Origin: a virus
Direction: 5' to 3' (one strand)
IMG/VR virus record: IMGVR_UViG_3300006874_000114
Span: 1 to 26,350 of that record
DNA length: 26,350 bases
The translations under genes were made by a program, and so were the position numbers. The notes below the pieces were generated by a model. The model was not told the DNA's origin and made no database searches. It saw nothing but the letters and a program-made list of their open reading frames with translations. This document shows, piece after piece, positions 1 to 8,600 of the stretch (within the stretch, counting starts at the first letter, position 1; every line of letters begins with the position of its first letter).

Positions 1-2
1 AT

Positions 3-2663
3 ATGTCTAACGAAACTAGACAAGCTTTTATTGATAACTTCAAAGATATGAGAGTAGCAGTAGCGGTTTTAGAGGGCAAAACTAAAGAGAGCCTTGCTAG
101 AACTACTTCTGCTTGGAAATTATGGTGGACAAAGAAACAGCAGACAGCTGTAAGAAGTTTACAAACAGTAACTGCCGCTGTACAAAAATTTGCAAACTTT
201 TTTGTAAAAACAATAACTAGAATAGCCAGTGTAGGCGGTTTACTTTTAATAGCTGTTGATCTTTTGCCTGCTGCATTTAAAGATGCAATAAAATCTTTGT
301 TAGGAATGGAACGTATAAGTGAAAAACTTCTAAAACTAAGAGAGAATTTTGCAAAAACAAACGAAGAATTTAAAAAATTCGCAGAGACACAAAGAATTCT
401 AGGTGAAAATGCTAATAAAACATATGAAGTTAGTTTGGCTCGTGTTACTGCTTTTGGGAATCTAATAAGAACCCAAGAATTAGACGATGAGTTAACTCTT
501 CTCGATAATTATAACAAAAGATTAGCAGAAACAAACAATTATATTTTAAACCTACAAGGCAATTCGAGAAAACTAAAAAATGCAATAGGCGACGGATTCA
601 GTTATGTATTTTCTTCAAAAGAAGACGAAAAAGAGTTTAGAGTACTAAACAATGTTGTAGGAGACGCTCAAACAGTTCTAGCGGAGTATATTAATCAAAG
701 ATACGAAGCTATTAATAGCTTACAATTAAGCGGAAAGAGTGTAAATACGTATAGAGCTGCTGTAGGTAAACTTAATAACGCTCTAATGACTGGAAATATT
801 ATTACAGCCGAACAAATAGAAGAGTATAAAAAGGCCAACAAAGAATTAAAAAATTTAATAACTAATGTGCAGGGCTATATTCAAGCAGCAGAATCTATAG
901 GTCCCAAGATACAGGATGCTTTTAAAAATTTGCTGCCAACAAGTCCTTTACAAGATTTATCCGATGAATTCAGCTTAACGGAAAAATTATTTTTTAAAGC
1001 AAACAAACAAAGAAGCTCTTCTGTAGAACTTACTCAGGAAGGTTTAGAAGTTCTTCAAAATATGAGCTCAGAAGATTTAAAAATTTTAAAAACAAATTTA
1101 CGTCAACTAGATATACTAAGAGAGCAGCTTCGTATAGAACAACAGATTTCCCTTGCAAAAACAGGTAGAGAAATAGCCTTTTTAAATCTTTCTAAAGGGG
1201 CTACTAGCTTGCAGCTAACTCAACTAAAAGCTGAAAAAGAATTAAACGACCTACTTGCAGAAAAATTAACACAAGAAGATATATTAATTAATTCTATTAG
1301 ATCAAAAATTGTTGATGGCGAAAAACTTACAGAACAAGAAATGCTTAAGTTAGCTATACAGAAGCAAAACATTAATTTATTAGAAGCTCAAATCGCTTTA
1401 TTAGAGACTCAACAAGATAGAGCATATAAACTTGGTATGGCTCTTAAACAAGGGATTGAAAACGGATTAAATACTAATATATATGATTTAATTACTGGGG
1501 ACGAAACGTCTTTTAAAGATGCAGTTTTAAAAACCGTTAAAACTTCTCTCGAAGCTGCAGCAAAAGAATTATCTAGTCAACTTACTCAAGACATTATAGG
1601 CGGCCTATTCGGGAAGAAAGAGACAGAAGAACAAAAGAGAAATAGAGAACTTTTTGAAACTCTTGAATCTGGAGGAGAAGCAATAAGAAGAGAGATTGAA
1701 GAAGCTTTTAAATCAGAGAGTGCAAGTTTCGAAAATTTCAAGAAAAATCCTATAGGAAGTACTTATGGTAGTGAAACTTTAAGGAGCCAGGAAGCCCAAT
1801 TACAGCTTAACAGACAGGGAGTAGTGAGTGGTGATGGATTAAGTACAGCGATTACCGCAAAAATAAATACCAGTCTTGAGGGTACGGAAGTAGCTCTTAA
1901 GCATCTAGTAGATAAGGAGAAACGGGACGGAATTCGAGTTTTTGTAACTAATTTTCCAGGAGGGCCAGATACAAGTCTAGTTTCTGATACTCCAAACAAA
2001 AACTGGGATACTATTCTTGGTAGAGGAGATTTTGATAAGGATAATTTAGAAGCTCTTTATTCGGAAATGGGTTTAAATAAAGGTTTGGGAGTAAAAGTAC
2101 CCCAACCTGTAGGTGAAACTGTTTATAAGCGTTTTGAAGAAGTAGCTACAACAGAAACTTTAACTGCGGACAAAAATGAGAATACTGCTCTTACAAACAA
2201 AGAATCTTCTTTTACTTTAAAGAAAGGAGCTGACCTATTTAGTAGCTCTATTCCTATGCTTATTGGAGCTATATTAAGTGGGGACGGTGGTTTTGGAAGT
2301 ACTATAAAAAGTATTTTTGGGGCAGCTTCTGGAGGTATCATGCCTGGGGGAGTTACTGGATACGCGAACGGAGGAATTGTTAAGCGTCCAACACTAGGGC
2401 TTGTTGGCGAAGGTAAGATGAACGAAGCCGTTGTACCTCTTCCGGATGGAAAAGCAATTCCAGTTTCAATGAACGGTGCGGGTCAAAATAATAATGTAAC
2501 TGTGAATGTTTCTATGGACAGTCAAGGAAATTCACAAACTGATAGCCAAAGCGATGGACAGCAGGGAGCAAACTTAGGCAAATTAATCGCTGGCGCAGTG
2601 CAAGAAGAGTTACAAAGACAGAAAAGGCCGGGCGGAATACTTAGTCCGTATGGAGCAGCATAA
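3..2663 (+). CDS. Tail tape measure protein (possibly 5'-truncated by window edge)
   Basis: Probable tape measure protein, which sets tail length and is expelled during DNA ejection. The visible 886 residues are largely charged, helix-prone and low in cysteine, as expected for a coiled-coil rod. A hydrophobic segment lies at about residues 75-92, and a second glycine-rich hydrophobic stretch at about 745-785. The C-terminal tail contains the block GGIVKRPTLGLVGEG followed by NEAVVPLPDGKAIPV, a signature common at the ends of siphovirus tape measure proteins. It sits directly before M/L/K/I/J homologues, the position of gene H in lambda. The ATG at position 3 has no visible upstream context, so it may be an internal methionine of a longer gene. 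The stop overlaps the next start (TAATG), suggesting coupled translation. Identity rests on context and the C-terminal motif; the N-terminal half is not recognisable. Confidence 0.88.
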   Translation: MSNETRQAFIDNFKDMRVAVAVLEGKTKESLARTTSAWKLWWTKKQQTAVRSLQTVTAAVQKFANFFVKTITRIASVGGLLLIAVDLLPAAFKDAIKSLLGMERISEKLLKLRENFAKTNEEFKKFAETQRILGENANKTYEVSLARVTAFGNLIRTQELDDELTLLDNYNKRLAETNNYILNLQGNSRKLKNAIGDGFSYVFSSKEDEKEFRVLNNVVGDAQTVLAEYINQRYEAINSLQLSGKSVNTYRAAVGKLNNALMTGNIITAEQIEEYKKANKELKNLITNVQGYIQAAESIGPKIQDAFKNLLPTSPLQDLSDEFSLTEKLFFKANKQRSSSVELTQEGLEVLQNMSSEDLKILKTNLRQLDILREQLRIEQQISLAKTGREIAFLNLSKGATSLQLTQLKAEKELNDLLAEKLTQEDILINSIRSKIVDGEKLTEQEMLKLAIQKQNINLLEAQIALLETQQDRAYKLGMALKQGIENGLNTNIYDLITGDETSFKDAVLKTVKTSLEAAAKELSSQLTQDIIGGLFGKKETEEQKRNRELFETLESGGEAIRREIEEAFKSESASFENFKKNPIGSTYGSETLRSQEAQLQLNRQGVVSGDGLSTAITAKINTSLEGTEVALKHLVDKEKRDGIRVFVTNFPGGPDTSLVSDTPNKNWDTILGRGDFDKDNLEALYSEMGLNKGLGVKVPQPVGETVYKRFEEVATTETLTADKNENTALTNKESSFTLKKGADLFSSSIPMLIGAILSGDGGFGSTIKSIFGAASGGIMPGGVTGYANGGIVKRPTLGLVGEGKMNEAVVPLPDGKAIPVSMNGAGQNNNVTVNVSMDSQGNSQTDSQSDGQQGANLGKLIAGAVQEELQRQKRPGGILSPYGAA

Positions 2664-3040
2664 TGGCACTTGGAGTTAATGTCGGAGGAGTAACGGGGTT
2701 TGCAAATCCAGATAAAAATCTAAGAAAATCTACTAAACCTCGAGTTCTCAAAGTTTCTTTTGGAGATGGTTATGAACAACGTCTTCAAGACGGGATTAAT
2801 AACTTAACCCAAAATTTTGCAATCTCCTTCAATAATCGCTCAAAACAGGAAATTGACGACATTGTAGATTTTTTTGATGCTCAAGCAGGCGTTACTGCTT
2901 TTGACTTTACTTTTCCAGACCCTGACGGAGGAGGCGGAGAAACCACAATTAAAGTCGTATGTGAAGACTATAACCAAATTTATGTAAATAATGAAATTAA
3001 TTCATGTTCTGCAACTTTTCGACGAGTATATGAAGCATGA
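2663..3040 (+). CDS. M: Minor tail protein, lambda gpM-like
   Basis: A 125-residue homologue of the lambda minor tail protein M (109 residues), a component of the tail-tip complex. The strongest match is residues 26-45, where PRVLKVSFGDGYEQRLQDGI aligns with the lambda segment containing VRKVRFGDGYSQR. The C-terminal part ends in a beta-strand-like segment with an aromatic pair (ATFRRVYEA), comparable to the lambda end. The start overlaps the tape measure stop as TAATG, and its own stop overlaps the next start as ATGA. The three genes are therefore tightly packed and probably translationally coupled. No signal peptide or membrane segment is visible. Family assignment comes from recalled similarity plus perfect synteny, not from a search. 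Confidence 0.88.
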   Translation: MALGVNVGGVTGFANPDKNLRKSTKPRVLKVSFGDGYEQRLQDGINNLTQNFAISFNNRSKQEIDDIVDFFDAQAGVTAFDFTFPDPDGGGGETTIKVVCEDYNQIYVNNEINSCSATFRRVYEA

Positions 3041-4164
3041 CAGATATTATAAAAACCGTACAAAAACAAGACCCTGGCTCAGAGTTAATTATACTATATG
3101 ATTTAGAGTATGCCGAAGGATCTTTCGCTCATTTTTTTAAAGGGCTAGATGATGACCTAACCGAAATTCAGTTTAGAGATTCTTCAGGAACTGTGCTAAC
3201 TTATGTAGCGATACCTATTCAAGCGGAAGGATTTGACATAAATTCGGACGGCGCTTATTCAAGACCAGAAATGACTGTAGCCAATATAGAAAGTGTTTTT
3301 TCTGATGAAATAGGCGGATTAGACTATCAGGATTTAATAGGTAAGAGATTGACTCGAAGATGTACTTTAAAAAAATACTTGGTTGGAGAGTCTAACGATT
3401 CGGGAGCAGGAAACGCTCCTGTAGAGTTCCCTAGGATGGTTTATGTAATAGATAGGCTTAAAAGCAAAAATATTATTTCTGCAACTTTTGAGTTGGCAGC
3501 TCCTTTCGATTTAGCAGGAATACAACTTCCTAGAAGAACTGTAGTTGGTGGTGCATGTACTTGGCAGTATAAAGGATTTGCTCAAAAAAGAGGAGGATGC
3601 ACTTGGCAAAACCTTAGTCAGGGAGGGGGAACCGTTTATTTAAACGAGTTTGATGAGTATATAATTCCAGCTAGTACTACATTTAATCCTGTAGGTTCTT
3701 CGGTAACACAAAATTCTTACTATAGCACTAGTACAACTCTAAATAGGGTCAATGCAGATGGCACCATTACTAGTATTTCTGCAAATGATTACTGGCAAGC
3801 CTTGCAAAGCCAATCTAGTCCAGTATCTTCACCTTCCGACTCTGATAATTTTAACTGGAGAAGAGTGAGAGTCTATGAGACTTCTTTCTCCGGTACCGTA
3901 TACACCTATAAAGAATCCAGGCATAATACTAATATTTTAGATTCAGGTACTTTATGGAGAGTTAAAAAGACTCATGTTTATGGGGCTGAAAGTTTTCAGG
4001 AAGGGGCTTTTTGGACTGCAGGGGACAAATGCGGAAAAAGAGTAAATTCATGCGCATTGCGTTACAGAGCAAAAACTGGAAATGCTCCTGTAGGCGGCGC
4101 AAATGTAGATCAAAATAACAACCATCTTAGATTTGGCGGATTTCCGGGTGCACAACAAAGATAA
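3037..4164 (+). CDS. L: Minor tail protein, lambda gpL-like, with long insertion
   Basis: A 375-residue homologue of lambda tail-tip protein L (232 residues), which is known to bind an iron-sulphur cluster through four C-terminal cysteines. The body matches well: IQAEGFDINSDGAYSRPEMT (61-80) and a segment from about 146 to 180 that includes GGACTWQYKG. Cysteines at 174, 188, 332 and 339 are good counterparts of the lambda cluster ligands, and the end (HLRFGGFPG) matches the lambda NFGGF ending. The extra length lies almost wholly between Cys188 and Cys332, where about 120-140 residues rich in Ser, Thr, Asn and Tyr are inserted. The start is the ATG overlapping the M stop. The last 17 bases overlap the preferred start of the K-like gene. 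Confidence 0.87.
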   Translation: MTDIIKTVQKQDPGSELIILYDLEYAEGSFAHFFKGLDDDLTEIQFRDSSGTVLTYVAIPIQAEGFDINSDGAYSRPEMTVANIESVFSDEIGGLDYQDLIGKRLTRRCTLKKYLVGESNDSGAGNAPVEFPRMVYVIDRLKSKNIISATFELAAPFDLAGIQLPRRTVVGGACTWQYKGFAQKRGGCTWQNLSQGGGTVYLNEFDEYIIPASTTFNPVGSSVTQNSYYSTSTTLNRVNADGTITSISANDYWQALQSQSSPVSSPSDSDNFNWRRVRVYETSFSGTVYTYKESRHNTNILDSGTLWRVKKTHVYGAESFQEGAFWTAGDKCGKRVNSCALRYRAKTGNAPVGGANVDQNNNHLRFGGFPGAQQR

Positions 4165-4849
4165 AGAGATATTAGAATACTTGTCAGAAATTTATCCAGA
4201 AGAGGGCTGCGGCCTCTTAGTTAATAAAAAGGGTAAAATTTATTGGGTTCCCTGTGAGAATGTAGCAGAAAACAAAAAGGAAGACTTTATAATTTCGGCA
4301 GAAGACTACATAAAAGCTAGCCTTTCTGGTGATATATATGCAATAGTACATAGCCATCCAGATTCTAGCTGTGAGCCGAGTGATTACGACAAAAAAACTA
4401 GTGATTTTTTGGGTATACCTTTTATTATATATTCTTTACCAAGTTTTGAAAAATACGAATATACCCCTAAAAAGTTAAGAAATCCTTTATTAGGTAGAGA
4501 TTATAGTTTTGGGCAGAGCGACTGTTTTTCATTAGTTAGAGATTATTATAAACAAGAACTAAACTTAGATATTCCAACTATTCTTTTTGAAGACGACTGG
4601 TGGGATAAGGGATTAAATTATTTTGATACTCTATTTGAAAGTTTCGGCTTTGTAGAAGTAGAAAGCCCACAAAAACATGACGGTATAATATTTAATGTAT
4701 TTTGTAATGTTCCAAATCATTGTGGCATATATTTGGGAGAAGATATTTTTCTTCACCACGCTATAAACAGGCTCTCTTGTAGAGAATCATTACACTCCGG
4801 TTGGGGTCAGCACGTAACGAGATATGTAAGATGCAAACAGTTTATTTAA
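4148..4849 (+). CDS. K: Tail-tip assembly protein, lambda gpK-like (JAMM + NlpC/P60)
   Basis: A two-domain tail-tip protein like lambda K. The N-terminal JAB/MPN domain carries a complete JAMM metal-binding pattern: a glutamate in PEEGCG, then HSH, seven residues, S, two residues, D (numbered from this start: His68, His70, Ser78, Asp81). The second half is an NlpC/P60-type cysteine peptidase: Cys126 in SDCFSLVRDYY, His191 in NHCGIYLG, and a further histidine pair at about 203-204. In known relatives the two domains act in tip assembly and peptidoglycan cleavage. I chose GTG at 4148 because GGCGGA lies seven bases upstream. A TTG at 4133 would add five residues but lacks a ribosome binding site. 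Either start overlaps the end of L. No ATG is available in this frame before the domain. Confidence 0.87.
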   Translation: MHNKDKEILEYLSEIYPEEGCGLLVNKKGKIYWVPCENVAENKKEDFIISAEDYIKASLSGDIYAIVHSHPDSSCEPSDYDKKTSDFLGIPFIIYSLPSFEKYEYTPKKLRNPLLGRDYSFGQSDCFSLVRDYYKQELNLDIPTILFEDDWWDKGLNYFDTLFESFGFVEVESPQKHDGIIFNVFCNVPNHCGIYLGEDIFLHHAINRLSCRESLHSGWGQHVTRYVRCKQFI

Positions 4850-5610
4850 ATGGCGGTATTGCTCAATTTGGTGAGAAGTGGAATACAAATTGCAATACTA
4901 TTAGAGATATTTTTAAATTAATCGAGTGCCAGACTCCAGGTTTTCGTAACTATTTAATTCAAGCTTACGAAAGTGGTGTGGGATTTGACATTAAAAGAGG
5001 TTCTGAATTTTTACAAGAACCAGAAGAGCTTCTTCTCTCTTTAAACAATGAAGATATTATTATTACAGAAGTTCCAGCAGGTTCCAAATCAGGAGGAGCT
5101 AAAATACTCGCAGCAATTGTTTTAGCGGTGGCTACTGCGGGAGCGAGTAGCTTTTTAACAGGACTAGGGGACCTTGCTGTTTATACTGCAGGTTCAGCAG
5201 AGGCGGGAGCAGCATATTATGCTGCAGCAGCGACTGTCGCTAAGGTAGGAACTGCTCTCGCTATAAATCTTGGCTTAAACGGAGTCACTCAACTTTTAGC
5301 CCCCGGACCTGAAACAGAACCGGACAGTCGAGAAAGTTATTTATTTAATGGTCCCGCAAATACTGTCGCACAAGGAATTCCAATACCAATTCTATATGGA
5401 GAACTTGTGATTGGAGGGGCTCCAATAAGCACTTACTATAGCTCTTCCCCGATTTATCCTCAGGCAGAAATTCAACTGGGAGAGTTTACATTTCCAATTA
5501 CTGGGTCTTCTGGATTGGCTAGTGCACAAAGCTATGAACAGGCCCAACTAATTTCATTTTTTATTTCTCCCGAAGAAATAGAAAAAATAGGTGCTCAGGT
5601 TATAGGTTAA
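4831..5610 (+). CDS. I: Tail assembly protein, lambda gpI-like
   Basis: A 259-residue counterpart of lambda tail assembly protein I (223 residues). It has the same architecture: a ubiquitin-like N-terminal domain of about 85 residues (MQTVYLNGGIAQFGEKWN onward), then PAGSKSGGAK (lambda has AGAKSGG), a long alanine/glycine-rich hydrophobic region at about 91-157, and a C-terminal motif NTVAQGIPIPILYGEL (lambda NMVAQGNVLPVLYGEM). In lambda the protein is needed for tip assembly but is not found in the finished virion. I preferred ATG 4831 to the TTG at 4801, because the protein then begins at the first beta strand. The gene overlaps the end of K by 19 bases. The hydrophobic region could be membrane-interacting, as suspected for the family. 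Confidence 0.87.
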   Translation: MQTVYLNGGIAQFGEKWNTNCNTIRDIFKLIECQTPGFRNYLIQAYESGVGFDIKRGSEFLQEPEELLLSLNNEDIIITEVPAGSKSGGAKILAAIVLAVATAGASSFLTGLGDLAVYTAGSAEAGAAYYAAAATVAKVGTALAINLGLNGVTQLLAPGPETEPDSRESYLFNGPANTVAQGIPIPILYGELVIGGAPISTYYSSSPIYPQAEIQLGEFTFPITGSSGLASAQSYEQAQLISFFISPEEIEKIGAQVIG

Positions 5611-5619
5611 GGAATATAA

Positions 5620-8600
5620 ATGCCAAAAATAACAGAAAATCAATATGGAACAATAACTGACTTAATTTCTGAAGGTGAAATAGAGGGGGTAGTTGGTGGA
5701 CAATCCGGTATTTATTATAACGGAGTAGCTTTATCCTCGGAAGAGACCGTAATAAGCCTGCAAGGGGGGCTTAGATTTATAGATGTATCTGGCACTTCTA
5801 TTACTAATGCTAATGGTTTATTTGCAGGCATTGATTTAGCAGGAAGAGGCCCAGATAAATATATTCAAATTCAGGGAGCAGGTAGAGCTACTACTTTAGA
5901 CTCTAATGTTTCCGCAGGTTCCGATGAAATCACTGTAGCAACGTCCAATTTCTTCTTAGAAAAACACACTAAGCACTTTAGAAGTGATGCTAGAAAAGTT
6001 TCAATAATAGATAATGTAAAGCATACTCTTCGAATTGAGGGAGCGGGGCCAGACGGCAGGGACTATGCAGGGGTTATTACAGGATTTACAGGCTCTTTTG
6101 ATGAAATTGCTACTATATATCCTCCTATTGGCACTTCTGTAAGCTCTGGTGCGGCAGTCTCTGTAGACGAAGTAAAAAAATTAGTAAGTATAGGCTCCTC
6201 AGATACTGCTACTCTCGACTCCGCAGTGGAAACTGATGTAACCCAAGCGAGAGCAAAGCTTTCTTCTGGAAGTACAAACTCTAGTTTTATAAACAATCAA
6301 AATGATAATACTACATATGATAATGCGTGGTCTTATGTAAAAAGAGGCTCAATAACTCAACTACCTTTCAGGATGAGTAATAATACTCCTTCAGCCTCCT
6401 ATATTATTGGCGTTGGGCAAGATTTATCTTTTTGTAGTTTAGGCACTATTGGAGGAAATCAAGCCCCTACTCCCATTAGCTCTACCTCTTTTAATTTTGG
6501 GCAAAACTCTGTACAAGAAATAGATAAATTACAAGTAGATATAGAGTTTCCTGGAGGTTTACAATTAAATGGAAGGGATGGAGAAAGTAGGAATGCTTAT
6601 GCTGAGTTTCAAATTATACTGCTTTATAAAACTTCTTCTACTCAATCTAATTTTACCAAAGAACTTATACATGGTTTTGACTATGGAGGTTCGGACTTTA
6701 TAGATGGTATAAATTTGGGAGGAACATACTACTGGGAGAAGGGAGATGGAGAAACTTCTTCTGCATATGATAAGTTCGACCAATATAAAAATTTCTACGA
6801 ACGAAAGAATTCAGGGCGTTATAGAAGAGATGTGCCTAAAGGAAGTAGAGGGGACGCTCTTATATCTAAAAAAGGGCAAAATACTAGCTTTATCGTAAGT
6901 TACGAAATCGACTTAAAAGATTATAAACCTTTATTTGATTGGCAAATAGAGATAAGAAGAGTATCTCCTTCTAAAGTAGGAGAATACACTTATAATAATA
7001 ATTCTTTTATAGCAAAAGCCGTGATTAAGAGTGTTACTGCTAGTATAACCGATCTTTTCTCCTACCCAGGAACAGCCTACGCCGTTAGTGCTTTTTCTGC
7101 AAAAGATTTCAGCTCCCCACCTTCTAGAGCTTACCACCTTCGCGGTAAAAAAATCGCAGTTCCAGATAACTACATTACAAGAGAAGAGCTTTCTAGTAAT
7201 CAAGCAGAATATACTAGAAACAGTTCAACAGGAGATAGAGAGTCTTCTTATCAACCGTGGACCGGCGGGTTTAGGCAAGAGTTAGTTTACACTAATAATC
7301 CTGCGTGGGTTTTTTATGATATTCTTACTAATACGAGATACGGTCTTGGAGATTTTTTAAAAACTTCTGATATAGACATTTTTGCTCTATATCAGATTGG
7401 TCGTTATTGTGATGAGCTAGTTCCAGACGGAAAAGGAGGTTTAGAACCTCGTTTCTCTTGTAATGTATATTTAAAGTCTCAGGAAGAGGCGTACAAAGTA
7501 CTAAAGGATTTAAATAGTACTTTTCGCTCAATGATGTTTTGGATAGATGGTAAAATTACCTCCGTTCAGGATAAACCAAAAGAACCTGTATATACTTTTA
7601 CACAAGGCAATGTAGAGAATGGACTCTTTGACTATAGTTATACAGGACAAAGAGCTAGAATTAATCAAGTAAACGTAAGTTGGAATGATCCAACTCAATT
7701 CTATAAACAAACCGTTTTAACTATAGATGATACCGCTAATATAATTTCCCAAAACAGAGTAGTCTCAAAAGATATAGTAGCTTTTGGCTGTACTTCTCAA
7801 GGGCAGGCCAGAAGAGTTGGTAACTGGCACCTAGCTACAGATACTAAAGAAACGGAGATAGTAAGTTTTACTACTTCTATTAATGCTTCTTTTCTGCGTC
7901 CTGGAGATATTATTAATGTTCAGGACAAAAACAATTTAAATATAGAGGCTAGCGGTAGAGTATCTACAGGGTCTACTACTACTTCTATTAACTTAGATAG
8001 GTTAGTAGATTTTCCAGGCTCTGGAACTCTTGGAACAGAATGTAATTTATACCTCATATTTACAGAGCCTTCTTTCTTTCTTCAGCAAGAATCGGCTACT
8101 ATAAATGGTCAAACATATGAAAGAGGAGCTTTATTATTAGAAGATTCTTCTGCCCAACCTCTGATTGGAGAACAGCAAGGTATAAATTTACTGGACGACA
8201 ATGGAGACCCTGTAGTAGTACAGTACAGCAAAAATACTCGAGTAGAAGTCAAAGAAATTACAAATTCGGGTACTAGTGCTTCTACTATTACAGTTTTAGG
8301 GGCTTTTACTTCAGCCCCCGAACAAGACACTATATGGGCTATTAGTAGACAGGAAGATGTTTCTACACAAGAGATAAAAGAATTTAGAATAGCTGGAATA
8401 ACAGAAGAGAATGGTTATAAATATAGCATTGCCGCAACTCAATACCTTAGAGAAAAGTTTGACGAAATAGAAATAGATAAACCTGTTTTTACTACAAAAT
8501 ATGTTGCCGAAGCAGGACGCGATGAAATTCCTCCAGAAGTAGGAACCGTTTCTGTGGTTTTAGAAAATACGGGGTCTTTTGGCGAAGAATCAGTAGGAAG

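Noticed and set aside
4801-4830. Earlier TTG start for the I-like protein
   Set aside because: It adds ten residues with no family counterpart and lengthens the overlap with K. ATG 4831 begins at the expected first strand.
4985-4990. TTGACA within the I-like gene
   Set aside because: No -10-like hexamer occurs at suitable spacing.
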